In this document: in pieces, positions 33,466 through 42,434 of the stretch | Layout: every line of letters starts with the position of its first letter | Numbering within the stretch: position 1 is the first letter of the stretch | From: Alphaproteobacteria bacterium | GTDB lineage: Bacteria; Pseudomonadota; Alphaproteobacteria; Rhizobiales; Xanthobacteraceae | Length of the DNA stretch: 57,252 nucleotides | Assembly: GCA_005884765.1 (NCBI GenBank) | Contig: VAZV01000174.1 | Coordinates: forward strand, 1-57,252 | Direction of reading: 5' to 3' | The notes under the pieces: model-generated | What the model was told of the DNA's origin: nothing | Database searches by the model: none | Seen by the model: only the letters and a program-made list of their open reading frames with translations | Program-made: the position numbers and the translations under genes

Positions 33466-34788
33466 ATGAGCGATCAAACGATCAATCCGGGTCGCGAGCA
33501 TCTCGACCGTCACGACGTCGAGCGCCGTGTGAAGGCGATCTTCATCGGCTCGGTCGGCAATCTCGTCGAATGGTATGATTTCTACGCCTATACGGCGTTC
33601 GCGCTTTACTTCGCGCCGGCATTCTTCCCAAACAGCGATCCAGTGGTGCAGCAGCTCAACGCTGCCGTGCTGTTTGCGGCAACCTTCTTGATGCGGCCGT
33701 TGGGCGGCTGGCTGTTCGGTTTCATCGCCGATCGCCATGGCCGGCGTCTATCGCTGACGCTGTCGGTGCTCTGCATGTGCTTCGGCTCCTTGATGATCGC
33801 GGTGACGCCGACCTATGCCTCGATCGGCATCGCAGCACCGGCTATTCTGGCGCTGGCGCGCATCATCGAGGGCTTGAGCCTTGGCGGCGAATACGGCGCC
33901 AGCGCCACCTATCTCAGCGAGGTCGCCGACGCCAACCATCGCGGCTTCTATTCGAGCTTCCAGTACGTCACTTTGATCGGCGGCCAGCTCACCGCGATCA
34001 TCGTGTTGTTGCTGTTGCAAAAGGTTTTCCTGACGCCTGAGGAATTGAAGCAATGGGGGTGGCGAATTCCATTCGTGATCGGCGCGTTGCTCGCGATCTT
34101 CGCAGCGGTGATGCGGCGCAAGCTGCACGAGACCGACGCGTTTGTCGAAGCGGCAAGACTCACCAAACCGACCGGTTCAATTGCCGGTCTCTTGAAATAT
34201 CCGAAAGAGCTGTTGCTGGTGGTGGGCCTGACCGCCGGCGGCACCGCCGCGTTCTACACCTTCACGACCTATATGCAGACGTTTGTCAGATTGTCTGTCG
34301 GCCTCACGCCGGATCAGACGACCATGGTGATTTTCGGCTCGCTGGTCTTCGCGACCCTGCTGCAGCCGCTCTACGGCGCATTGTCCGATCGCATCGGCCG
34401 CAAGCCGCTTTTGATCTTTTTCGGCGTGGCCGGCACGGTGTCAACGGTTCCGATCCTGACGGTGTTGAAGGAAACCAAATCACCCTTCGCGGCTTTCCTG
34501 CTGATCTGCGCGGCCTGGATTTTCGTCGCCGGCTATACCTCGATCAACGCCATCGTGAAGGCCGAGCTGTTTCCCACCAATGTCCGCGCGCTCGGCGTCG
34601 GCTTGCCCTATGCAATCACCGTATCGGTATTCGGCGGCACTGCGCCTGCGGTCGCGCTTTACTTCAAGAGCCTGGCTCATGAGGACTGGTTCTATTATTA
34701 CCTCTCAGGCATGATCTGCCTCTCGCTGATCATCTATGCTACGATGCGCGACACCAAGCACCAATCGGCAATGCATCGCCACGAATGA
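33466..34788 (+). CDS. MFS transporter, metabolite:H+ symporter family
   Basis: A 12-helix inner-membrane permease of 440 residues that probably imports an organic acid with protons. The N-terminal motif GNLVEWYDFYAYTAFALYF is characteristic of the MHS family (shikimate, alpha-ketoglutarate, proline/betaine permeases), and the loop 2-3 motif appears as GFIADRHGRRLSLTLS, with its repeat at SDRIGRKPLL. It lies 43 bases downstream of the P450 gene and upstream of a molybdenum oxidoreductase. The substrate may be that of the P450, by context only. Confidence 0.87.
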   Translation: MSDQTINPGREHLDRHDVERRVKAIFIGSVGNLVEWYDFYAYTAFALYFAPAFFPNSDPVVQQLNAAVLFAATFLMRPLGGWLFGFIADRHGRRLSLTLSVLCMCFGSLMIAVTPTYASIGIAAPAILALARIIEGLSLGGEYGASATYLSEVADANHRGFYSSFQYVTLIGGQLTAIIVLLLLQKVFLTPEELKQWGWRIPFVIGALLAIFAAVMRRKLHETDAFVEAARLTKPTGSIAGLLKYPKELLLVVGLTAGGTAAFYTFTTYMQTFVRLSVGLTPDQTTMVIFGSLVFATLLQPLYGALSDRIGRKPLLIFFGVAGTVSTVPILTVLKETKSPFAAFLLICAAWIFVAGYTSINAIVKAELFPTNVRALGVGLPYAITVSVFGGTAPAVALYFKSLAHEDWFYYYLSGMICLSLIIYATMRDTKHQSAMHRHE

Positions 34789-34802
34789 CTGGTGGTCGTA
34801 AC

Positions 34803-35468
34803 ATGTCCGACGAGAATGAACCGCCCGCGGAGAGCAAGCTGACGCGCAGCAAGCAGCGTTGGGCGCGCGAAGGCCGCTTCCTCACCGGCAAGACGGCCCG
34901 CCCCGAACAGCAACGTTTGCCGCCGGGGCAGCATCTGACGAAGGATTGGCCAACACTCGATCTTGGGCTCACGCCGAACATTTCGCGTGAACGCTGGCGG
35001 CTCGACGTCTACGGCGCGGTGGAGAAACCGATCTTCTGGAATTTTGCCGAGTTCACGGCGCAGAAGCAGACGAAATTGGTGTCCGACATTCATTGCGTGA
35101 CCTCCTGGTCGCGCTACGACAACCAATGGGAGGGGCTCGCGACCCGCGATCTCCTTGATGCCTGCCAGCCGCGCGAGGAAGCGCGCTTCGTCGTGTTGCA
35201 CTCCTACGATGGCTACACCACCAATCTTGCACTGGAAGATTTTGCCGCTGACGATGCCCTGCTCGCCCGCAGCTGGTCCGGCGCGCCGCTCGCGCAGGAG
35301 CACGGCGGCCCGGTGCGGCTCGTGGTGCCGCATCTCTATTTCTGGAAAAGCGCCAAATGGCTGCAGGCGATCGAATTCCTCGGCGAGGATGCGCCGGGCT
35401 ATTGGGAGGTCCGCGGCTATCATAACCGCGGCGATCCCTGGAGCGAGCAGCGCTATTCCGACGACTGA
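34803..35468 (+). CDS. Molybdopterin-dependent oxidoreductase, sulfite oxidase-like fold
   Basis: A 221-residue protein with the sulfite oxidase/MsrP molybdenum-cofactor domain. The likely Mo-ligating Cys lies in VSDIHCVTSWSRYDNQW, and cofactor-binding stretches are YDGYTTNLALEDF and GGPVRLVVPHLYFWKSAKW. There is no signal peptide or haem domain, so it should be cytoplasmic, unlike periplasmic MsrP. The start at 34803 is preferred over 34785, which would overlap the MFS stop by four bases; the ribosome-binding site is weak in both cases. It is cotranscribed with the MFS gene and the hydrolase-OsmC gene. Confidence 0.8.
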   Translation: MSDENEPPAESKLTRSKQRWAREGRFLTGKTARPEQQRLPPGQHLTKDWPTLDLGLTPNISRERWRLDVYGAVEKPIFWNFAEFTAQKQTKLVSDIHCVTSWSRYDNQWEGLATRDLLDACQPREEARFVVLHSYDGYTTNLALEDFAADDALLARSWSGAPLAQEHGGPVRLVVPHLYFWKSAKWLQAIEFLGEDAPGYWEVRGYHNRGDPWSEQRYSDD

Positions 35469-35500
35469 TGCGATGACCTCAAAAATGATGGAGAACGCCT

Positions 35501-36724
35501 GTGCCGATCGAACGTTTCCAATTCACCGGCGAGGACGGCCATCAGCTCGCGGCCGCGCTCGATCTACCGGAACGCGAACCAAGAGCCTACGCGCTGTTCG
35601 CGCATTGCTTCACCTGCGGCAAGGATGTGCTGGCGGCGAAACGAATTTCGGCAGCACTGGCAGCAAGCGGCATCGCGGTGTTGCGGTTCGATTTCACGGG
35701 CCTTGGCTCCAGCGAGGGCGATTTCGCCAACTCGACCTTCTCTTCCAACGTTGCCGACCTCGTTCGTGCGGCCGGTCACCTCCGCGAAACCGGTAAAGCC
35801 CCCGCCATCCTGATCGGCCACAGCCTCGGCGGCGCGGCGATCCTGGCCGCGGCCGCGCAAATCCCGGACGCCAAGGCGGTCGTCACCATCGCCGCCCCTT
35901 CCGATCCGGCCCATGTCACGGGCCTGTTCAAGGAACGGATCGAGGACATCCGAAAGGCCGGCGAAGTCGAGGTTTCGCTCGCCGGCCGCCCATTCCGCAT
36001 CAAGCGCCAATTCCTCGACGACATCGCCGAGCACGGCCTGATGGCGCATGTCACCAACCTGCATAAGGCGCTGCTCATCATGCATTCGCCGACCGACGAT
36101 ACCGTCGGCATTGACAACGCGACCCACATCTTCGTCGCGGCCAAGCATCCCAAGAGTTTCGTTTCGCTCGCCGATGCCGACCACCTGCTGACCCAAAGGC
36201 GCGACGCCGCCTATGTCGCCGGCGTGATCGCCGCCTGGTCTGAGCGTTACCTCGATCCCGCGGCACCTGAGCAAGCCGCCGATCTGGGCAAAGCGCCGCG
36301 CCGGGTCGTGGTGCGCGAAACCCGCAACAGCAAATTCCAGCAGACCGTGACCATCGGACCGCATCGGATGCTGGCCGACGAACCGCTGGCGGCCGGCGGC
36401 GAGGATTCCGGGCCCGGGCCCTACGATTTCCTGCTGGCCGGCCTTGGCGCCTGCACCTCGATGACCATGCGACTTTACGCCGATCGCAAATCGCTGCCGC
36501 TGGATCGCGTCACCGTGACACTCCAGCACGGCAAGATTCACGCGGAAGATTGTGCCGAATGTGAAACCAAGGCCGGCATGCTCGACCGGATCGATCGGGT
36601 CATCGCCATGGAAGGCGCGCTGGACGCCGACCAACGCAAGCGTCTGATGGACATCGCCGACAAGTGCCCGGTGCATCGCACCCTGACGTCGGAAATCCGC
36701 ATCGTGACCAGGGCCACCGATTGA
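35501..36724 (+). CDS. Fusion of alpha/beta hydrolase and OsmC-family domain
   Basis: A 407-residue two-domain protein. Residues 1 to about 255 form an alpha/beta hydrolase with nucleophile elbow GHSLGG, acid residue near HSPTDDTVG and His in DADHLLTQ. Residues from about 268 on form an OsmC/Ohr-like domain with the two redox cysteines in LGACTSMTMRLYA and DKCPVHRTL. OsmC-type domains reduce organic peroxides or act on sulfur-linked substrates. This fusion occurs in other proteobacteria. The start is GTG with GGAGA about 7 bases upstream. It follows the molybdenum oxidoreductase by 32 bases. Confidence 0.87.
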   Translation: MPIERFQFTGEDGHQLAAALDLPEREPRAYALFAHCFTCGKDVLAAKRISAALAASGIAVLRFDFTGLGSSEGDFANSTFSSNVADLVRAAGHLRETGKAPAILIGHSLGGAAILAAAAQIPDAKAVVTIAAPSDPAHVTGLFKERIEDIRKAGEVEVSLAGRPFRIKRQFLDDIAEHGLMAHVTNLHKALLIMHSPTDDTVGIDNATHIFVAAKHPKSFVSLADADHLLTQRRDAAYVAGVIAAWSERYLDPAAPEQAADLGKAPRRVVVRETRNSKFQQTVTIGPHRMLADEPLAAGGEDSGPGPYDFLLAGLGACTSMTMRLYADRKSLPLDRVTVTLQHGKIHAEDCAECETKAGMLDRIDRVIAMEGALDADQRKRLMDIADKCPVHRTLTSEIRIVTRATD

Positions 36725-36735
36725 TCTCGCTGGAT

Positions 36736-37821
36736 TCACGTTAGCGGATCTGACCGCGCGTCCTGCGCCGAGACCAATGGCCGGACGCGGAGCGCGCCGC
36801 GCAGGCCGATGGCGGCACCCGCAAATATTCCGGCGACGGCGACAAAGGACGCCAGCGCCAGCGTCGAAAGTCCGGTGAGGCCCTGCCCGATCGAACAGCC
36901 AAACGCCATCACGCCGCCCGTGCCCATCAGCGCCGCGCCTCCGGCCGAGCGCAGCATGTGGTGCGCCGATTGATAACCTTCCCAATGGAAACGGCCGGTC
37001 ACCAGCGCCGCCAGAAGGCTGCCGGCGAAGACGCCGCCGACGGTGGCGATGCCGAAGTTGAGTGTCGAGCCCGTCGACAGCATCACATATTGCAAGCCGT
37101 CCGCGATCGGCGCGATGAAGGTCAGCGAAGTGACCGGCGTCGGATTGAAATCATCGGCGCCGAGATAGCCGGTCGCATACCAGCCGACGGCAACCAGCAG
37201 ACCGATCGCGATGCCCGCCGCAATCTGCCCCCAGGCACGCTGGAACGGCGCGTGCGCGAACGCAAAGATGATGAGGGCGCCTGATATCAGCGAGGCCGCG
37301 AGCGTCCGCGCAAATGCCTCGGTGAGGCCCAGCATCGACAACAGAACCGGCAGCGAGACCATCTTCGTGGTCGTCTGCGACAGCTGCACCATGGCGATCC
37401 GCCCCGGCGCGATCAGGCCCTTCAGCGTCATCTCCGCGAAAATGCCGAGCACGATCACCACGACAAAAGAGCGAAGATTGCCACGACCGAGCAGCACCAG
37501 CGCACGCGAGCCGCAGCCATTGGAGAGCACCATGCCGTAGCCGAACAAGAGCCCGCCGAAGAACATCAGCGGCGCCGAAAACGTCGGTTGCAGATAGATC
37601 GATTTGCCGAGATCGACCATTCCACGTGTTGCCAGGAGTTGCGTCGCGGCGATCGCTACCCCGATCGCCAGCGCATAGGTGCGTACCAGGCGGCTATCGC
37701 CCTGCGCCCACCAGCCGCGCAGGCTGCTCATCAGGCAGAAATCGCTCAACAGGCCGACCGCGCCATAGACGACGCCGATGGCAAGACCGGCAAGGACGAC
37801 GATGTTGGCGGCGTAATCCAT
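36736..37821 (-). CDS. YeeE/YedE family membrane protein (thiosulfate or sulfur-compound transport)
   Basis: A polytopic membrane protein of 361 residues made of two related halves. Each half has a conserved cysteine segment, LSNGCGSRALVLLGRGNLRS and VMAFGCSIGQGLTGLS, matching those through which thiosulfate is passed in the YeeE (TsuA) family. About nine or more hydrophobic helices are visible. GGAG lies 11 bases before the ATG. It is downstream of the MDR gene on the same strand (24-base gap) and converges with the hydrolase-OsmC gene with an 11-base gap. The sulfur theme fits the nearby sulfite oxidase-like and OsmC genes. Confidence 0.83.
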   Translation of the reverse strand: MDYAANIVVLAGLAIGVVYGAVGLLSDFCLMSSLRGWWAQGDSRLVRTYALAIGVAIAATQLLATRGMVDLGKSIYLQPTFSAPLMFFGGLLFGYGMVLSNGCGSRALVLLGRGNLRSFVVVIVLGIFAEMTLKGLIAPGRIAMVQLSQTTTKMVSLPVLLSMLGLTEAFARTLAASLISGALIIFAFAHAPFQRAWGQIAAGIAIGLLVAVGWYATGYLGADDFNPTPVTSLTFIAPIADGLQYVMLSTGSTLNFGIATVGGVFAGSLLAALVTGRFHWEGYQSAHHMLRSAGGAALMGTGGVMAFGCSIGQGLTGLSTLALASFVAVAGIFAGAAIGLRGALRVRPLVSAQDARSDPLT

Positions 37822-37845
37822 GGATTTCTTTGCTCCGAATCGTTT

Positions 37846-38856
37846 CTACGCCGGCCGCAGGATCACCCGGTCGCGCGAGGAACCCGCGACCGCAACGAAG
37901 GCGCGTTTGGCATGTTCCAGCGGATAGATCGCGGCCTCGTTGATCGGGAACGGCTTTAGATGCCCGCTCGCAAAACCGGGCGCCAACTCGCGCAGCACCG
38001 CGCCGGTCGCCGACGATGACAAGGCCAGCGTGTCGATGCCGGCATAGGTGTGCTGGCCGCGATAGAATTCCAGGATATTGAACGGCACAATCGGCTTGAT
38101 GGCGGCAATCAGGATCTGCCGCCCGCGCAGCGCCAGCGATTGATTGGCGGCTTGAAAATAGGGATCGCCAACCGTGTTGAACACGATATCGGCGCCCTTG
38201 CCGCTCGTGAGCTCGCGCGTGCGCGCCGCGACGTCCACCACCGATGCATCGATCACCTCGACTGCGGAATTGGCATGGCCCTCATAGGGCTCGGCCTTGC
38301 GCACCACGCCGACGACGCGCGCGCCGCGCCAGCTTGCGATCTGCACCGCGGCCTGACCGACCTTGCCGTTGACGCCCATCACCAGCACGGTCTCGTCTTT
38401 GCTCGGCACGCCGACGCGGCGAAAGCCTTCCATGGCGGTGACAAAGGGAACGCCGATGCCGGCCGCCGCCTCCCAGGAAATGCCCTTCGGCTTGTCGATC
38501 ACCGCATCGGCCTCGACGGTGAGATGGGTGGCGTGGCTGCCGTCGCGCCGGATGCCGAGGTCGCCCGACGAGCCGAACACCTCGCGCCCGATCATCCCCG
38601 GCGGGCCGTCGATGATCACGCCCGCGTAGTCGCGGCCGGGCGTGCGCGGAAACACTGCATAAGCCATGAGGCCGGTCGCAGCTTTCACGTCGGACGGATT
38701 GACGGCTGCCGCCTTGATCTCGATCAACACCTCGTTGGCCCCGCGTGACAACGCGCGTCGCTCGACTGTGGGCCCGAGCGAAGCGGCATCGGCAGCCCTG
38801 GCCAGCAATCGCACGCAACTGGCTTCGACGCTGAGGGGATGTTTGGAGGCTGGCAT
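37846..38856 (-). CDS. Medium-chain dehydrogenase/reductase, quinone oxidoreductase-like
   Basis: An NADPH-binding MDR protein of 336 residues. It has an N-terminal GroES-like domain with VNPSDVKAATG, FPRTPGRDYAGVI and the Rossmann motif VLVMGVNGKVGQAAVQIA. The zinc ligands of alcohol dehydrogenases are absent, so it belongs to the zinc-independent quinone oxidoreductase or enoyl reductase branch. It is probably cotranscribed with the YeeE-type gene, but no functional link is obvious. Confidence 0.8.
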   Translation of the reverse strand: MPASKHPLSVEASCVRLLARAADAASLGPTVERRALSRGANEVLIEIKAAAVNPSDVKAATGLMAYAVFPRTPGRDYAGVIIDGPPGMIGREVFGSSGDLGIRRDGSHATHLTVEADAVIDKPKGISWEAAAGIGVPFVTAMEGFRRVGVPSKDETVLVMGVNGKVGQAAVQIASWRGARVVGVVRKAEPYEGHANSAVEVIDASVVDVAARTRELTSGKGADIVFNTVGDPYFQAANQSLALRGRQILIAAIKPIVPFNILEFYRGQHTYAGIDTLALSSSATGAVLRELAPGFASGHLKPFPINEAAIYPLEHAKRAFVAVAGSSRDRVILRPA

Positions 38857-38886
38857 CTTCCGGGTCTATAGCTGATTAAATGCTCC

Positions 38887-39007
38887 TCGTCATTCGGGGA
38901 TGCGCCTTCGGTCGGCAATTGCCGATCTGAGGCGACAGGCCCGGAAACCATACTCCCGATAGTGATTACAGATTCCGGGTTCGCGCTTGGCGCGCCCCGG
39001 AATGACG
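38887..39007. repeat. Intergenic palindromic repeat (family C)
   Basis: Begins CGTCATTCGGGGATGCGCC and ends CGCGCCCCGGAATGACGTC. A second copy of the family is at 55258. It fills the gap between paaK and the MDR gene, both transcribed leftward, so it lies in the 3' region of the paa operon. Confidence 0.8.
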
Positions 39008-40339
39008 TCACCCTTTTGGCCGCTTGTCGTAAACACGCTTGGCCTTGCCAAGCGAGCGTTCCAGCGTGTCGGGGGCGACAATCATGACCCGCGCGGATAT
39101 GCCGATGGTGTTCTTGATGAAGGCCGATACTTTTTCGGCTTGGGGCGAAAGCCCACTGCCGTCCCAGCTCTCGGGCCGCGCCTCCGCCAAGATTGCCATC
39201 TCATCCATCCGCCCCTCGCGCGTCAGTTCAATGATGAAATGGCCGCCGCACCAATCGGTCGCGAGCAGGGCCTCCTCGATCTGGGTCGGGAACACGTTGA
39301 CGCCGCGCAGGATAATCATGTCGTCGGAGCGTCCCGTGACCTTCTCTATGCGCCGCATGCCCGGCCGCGCCGTACCCGGCAAGAGTCGCGTCAGGTCGCG
39401 GGTTCGGTAACGGATGATCGGAAACGCTTCCTTGGTCAATGAGGTGAAGACGAGTTCGCCCTTTTCGCCGTCGGGCAGCACCCGGCCGGTCTCGGGATCG
39501 ATCACCTCGGGATAGAAATGATCTTCCCAGACATGCAGGCCGTCCTTGCTCTCCACGCATTCCTGCGCGACGCCGGGTCCGATCACCTCGGACAGGCCGT
39601 AAATATCGGTCGCGTCCATGTCGAAGGCTTGCTCGATCTCGGCCCGCATCGCGTTGGTCCAGGGCTCGGCACCGAAGATACCGAATTTCAGCGAAGATTT
39701 GCGCGGCTCCAGACCTTGGCGCTTGAACTCGTCGAGAATTGCCAGCATGTAGCTCGGCGTCACCGTGATGATGTCGGGCCTGAAATCGTTGATGAGCTGC
39801 ACTTGCCGCTCGGTCATTCCGCCGGAAACCGGCACCACGGTGCAGCCCAATCGCTCGGCGCCGTAATGCACCCCTAAGCCGCCGGTAAACAGGCCGTAGC
39901 CATAGGCGTTGTGGATGATCATGCCACTGCGGCCGCCAGCAGCGCGGATCGAGCGCGCCATCACATCGGACCACACATCGATATCGGCCTTGGTGTAGCC
40001 GACCACGATCGGCTTTCCGGTGGTGCCGGAAGAGGCGTGGACGCGGACCAGCTTTTCGCGGTCGACGGCGAACATGTTGAAGGGATAATTGTCGCGCAGG
40101 TCGGTCTTGACGGTGAACGGAAATCTGGCGAGGTCGGAATGCTGCTTGAAATCGGCGGGATGCACGCCGGCTTGGTCGAAAGCGCGTCTGTAGTGGGTGA
40201 CATTGTCATAGGCATGCTTGAGCGACCATGCGAGGCGCTTTGACTGCAGCGCCATGATCTCGTCGCGCGAGGCACGCTCGGCCTCGTCCATCTCGGTGCG
40301 GTAGGCGCTTTGCCTTGCTTTGAGTTTTGTCGAAGCCAT
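39008..40339 (-). CDS. paaK: Phenylacetate-CoA ligase
   Basis: Activates phenylacetate to phenylacetyl-CoA with ATP, the entry step of the paa pathway. The 443 residues show the adenylate-forming motif VHASSGTTGKPIVVGYT, the family sequence DIYGLSEVIGPGVAQEC, and the C-terminal hinge region GRSDDMIILRGVNVFPTQIEE. Length and order match PaaK. It is the last gene of the leftward paa operon, 25 bases downstream of paaI. Confidence 0.93.
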   Translation of the reverse strand: MASTKLKARQSAYRTEMDEAERASRDEIMALQSKRLAWSLKHAYDNVTHYRRAFDQAGVHPADFKQHSDLARFPFTVKTDLRDNYPFNMFAVDREKLVRVHASSGTTGKPIVVGYTKADIDVWSDVMARSIRAAGGRSGMIIHNAYGYGLFTGGLGVHYGAERLGCTVVPVSGGMTERQVQLINDFRPDIITVTPSYMLAILDEFKRQGLEPRKSSLKFGIFGAEPWTNAMRAEIEQAFDMDATDIYGLSEVIGPGVAQECVESKDGLHVWEDHFYPEVIDPETGRVLPDGEKGELVFTSLTKEAFPIIRYRTRDLTRLLPGTARPGMRRIEKVTGRSDDMIILRGVNVFPTQIEEALLATDWCGGHFIIELTREGRMDEMAILAEARPESWDGSGLSPQAEKVSAFIKNTIGISARVMIVAPDTLERSLGKAKRVYDKRPKG

Positions 40340-40364
40340 TTAGGCGATTCCTCAAATGTTAAAT

Positions 40365-40826
40365 TTATTTTTGCTTGGTATCGATTTCGCCCGGCAGCCA
40401 TACGCCGCCGATCACGCGGGAATGGCCGCGAAATTCGGCGATCACCGTATCCTCCACCGTGACCCGGACGTCGTAGATACCGGATCGGCCGTTGCGCGAG
40501 ATTTCCCGCGCGGTCGCGACCAGGCGGTCGCCGAGCTTGCCCGGCTTGATGAAAGTGATGCTGCCCTGGGCGGCAACCACGCGCTCGTTGTGGGTGTTGC
40601 AGGCAAAGGCGAAAGCGGAATCAGCCAGCGTAAAGATAAAGCCGCCATGGGCGATGCGCTGGCCGTTGACCATGTCGGGCTTGACTGTCATCGCCAACGT
40701 CGCCTCGCCGCACCTGACGTCAACGATCTCCATGCCGAGGCCCCGACTCGCGTCGTCTTCCTTCCACATCGCCTCTGCGCAGGCACGCGCGAGGTCGTCG
40801 GGTGAAGGCGTGGCCTTGACGTTCAC
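40365..40826 (-). CDS. paaI: Hydroxyphenylacetyl-CoA thioesterase PaaI
   Basis: A hotdog-fold thioesterase of 153 residues that hydrolyses dead-end CoA esters formed during phenylacetate breakdown. The motif QRIAHGGFIFTLADSAFAFACN carries the catalytic Asp. The start is GTG with AGGGAG about 8 bases upstream. It lies 19 bases downstream of paaE and is followed by paaK. Confidence 0.9.
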   Translation of the reverse strand: MNVKATPSPDDLARACAEAMWKEDDASRGLGMEIVDVRCGEATLAMTVKPDMVNGQRIAHGGFIFTLADSAFAFACNTHNERVVAAQGSITFIKPGKLGDRLVATAREISRNGRSGIYDVRVTVEDTVIAEFRGHSRVIGGVWLPGEIDTKQK

Positions 40827-40845
40827 TTGCCGGCTCCCTCTCGTT

Positions 40846-41928
40846 TTAAACGTGATCGTAGTCCACCACGACCTTTTGCGAAACCGGCTTGGCCTGACAG
40901 GTGAGGATGAATCCCGCCTTCAGTTCCCACGGCTCCAGCGAATAGTTGACGTCCATCGCCGCTTCGCCTTCGACCAGCTTGGCGCGGCAGGTCGAGCACA
41001 TGCCGCCCTTGCAGGCGAACGGCAGATCGACGCCGGCGCGCAGCGCCGCATCGAGAATGGCCTCGCCTTCCGCGACCGGCACCTCGCGGCGCTTGCCGTC
41101 GATGATCAATGCGGCATGGGCTTTTGGCGGCGCCGTAGCCGGGACGATTGCCTTCGGGCGCGGCTTGCCGCCGAGCCCGGAGACGAAGCGCTCGACGTGG
41201 ATGCGGTCCTCGGCGATGCCGAGCTCGCGGCAAGTCGCCTCGATGTCTTCGCTCATGCCGGTTGGGCCGCAGATGAAGACGTGATCGATGCTTGATGCCG
41301 GCACCAGCCAGCGCAACAGCACCCTCACCTTGTCGCCGTCGAGCCTGCCGTGCAGGATCGGAATCTCCTGCTCTTCGCCTGAGATCACGTGGAAGAGCGA
41401 GAGCCGCTGCATGAAACGGTCCTTCAGTTCCTCCAGCGCTTCGAGGAACATCATGCCCGATGTCGAGCGGTTGCCGTAGAACAGGAAGAACCGGCTGTCG
41501 GGCTCGCGCGCCAGCACGCCCTTGACGATCGACAGGATCGGCGTGATGCCGCTTCCGGCGGCGAAGCCAGCATAAAGGCGCGCTTCCTCCGGCGCCGGCG
41601 CGATGCCAAAGCGGCCGGTGGGGGTCATTACCTCGAGTTCGTCGCCGGTCTTCAATTCGTCGGCGGCCCAATTCGAGAACGCGCCGCCATCGAGCTTTTT
41701 CACGGCGATGCGCAGTTCACCGTCGTCGGGTCCCGAGCAGATCGAATAGGAGCGGCGCACCTCCTCGCCGTCCATCGTGGTGCGCAAAGTCAAATACTGG
41801 CCCGGCAGGAAACGGTAGTCGTCAGCAAGTTCATTGGGAATCGCAAAACTCAGCGACACCGCATCGGCGGCTTCGCGGCGCAGATCGTTGACGGCGAGGC
41901 GATGAAAACGCGGGTGAGATGTGGACAT
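40846..41928 (-). CDS. paaE: Phenylacetyl-CoA epoxidase reductase subunit PaaE
   Basis: Transfers electrons from NADPH to the PaaABC epoxidase. The 360 residues comprise an FAD-binding domain (RSYSICSGPDDG), an NADP-binding domain (AGSGITPILSIVKG, then FICGPTGM) and a C-terminal plant-type 2Fe-2S domain with cysteines in CKGGMCSTCRAK and LTCQAKP. The ATG at 41928 fits the family start; an upstream in-frame extension of 41 residues overlaps paaD and is rejected. It follows paaD by 2 bases. Confidence 0.92.
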   Translation of the reverse strand: MSTSHPRFHRLAVNDLRREAADAVSLSFAIPNELADDYRFLPGQYLTLRTTMDGEEVRRSYSICSGPDDGELRIAVKKLDGGAFSNWAADELKTGDELEVMTPTGRFGIAPAPEEARLYAGFAAGSGITPILSIVKGVLAREPDSRFFLFYGNRSTSGMMFLEALEELKDRFMQRLSLFHVISGEEQEIPILHGRLDGDKVRVLLRWLVPASSIDHVFICGPTGMSEDIEATCRELGIAEDRIHVERFVSGLGGKPRPKAIVPATAPPKAHAALIIDGKRREVPVAEGEAILDAALRAGVDLPFACKGGMCSTCRAKLVEGEAAMDVNYSLEPWELKAGFILTCQAKPVSQKVVVDYDHV

Positions 41929-41930
41929 GT

Positions 41931-42434
41931 TCAGTGACACTTGAAATAGTCGAACGGCTCGCGGCAGCTCTTGCAGCGCCACAGCGCCTTGCAGGAGGTC
42001 GAGCCGAATTCGGAGAGCAATTCGGTATTCGCCGAGCCGCATTGCGGACATGCGACTTGCTGCACGCCGAACAGCGCGCGGCGCGAGCTTGCGGCTAACG
42101 GCGGTGCAATGCCGTATTCCCTGAGCTTGCGGCGGCCGTCCTCGCTTATCCAGTCGGTGGTCCAGGCCGGCGACAGCACGGTGCGAATCTTTGGATGAAG
42201 AAAACCTTCGCGCTCCAGCGCCAAGTCGATCTCCAGCGCGATCATGTCCATCGCCGGACAGCCGGAATAAGTGGGCGTGATCGCGACCTCGACGCGGCCG
42301 TCACGGACCGCGACCTCGCGGAGCACGCCGAGATCGGCGATGGTGAGCACCGGGATTTCGGGATCGACCACGCGTGCCGCTATCTCCCAAGCGCGCTGGC
42401 GCAGATCCGCATCGCTGAGCGTCGCCGTCACCAT
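41931..42434 (-). CDS. paaD: Phenylacetate degradation protein PaaD (MIP18/DUF59 family)
   Basis: An iron-sulfur cluster maturation-type protein required for the epoxidase. The 167 residues begin with a DUF59 domain (VDPEIPVLTIADLGVLR and TYSGCPAMDM) and end with a cysteine-rich metal-binding tail with CPQCGS, SCKALWRCKSC and a final Cys-His. The ATG at 42434 overlaps the end of paaC by 7 bases. Upstream in-frame codons inside paaC are not used. Confidence 0.9.
   Translation of the reverse strand: MVTATLSDADLRQRAWEIAARVVDPEIPVLTIADLGVLREVAVRDGRVEVAITPTYSGCPAMDMIALEIDLALEREGFLHPKIRTVLSPAWTTDWISEDGRRKLREYGIAPPLAASSRRALFGVQQVACPQCGSANTELLSEFGSTSCKALWRCKSCREPFDYFKCH

Noticed and set aside
35564..36985. 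Long open frame of 473 codons on the minus strand opposite the hydrolase-OsmC gene
   Set aside because: It lies antisense to a gene with clear domains, is Arg/Gly/His-rich without recognisable motifs, and reflects GC-rich codon usage.
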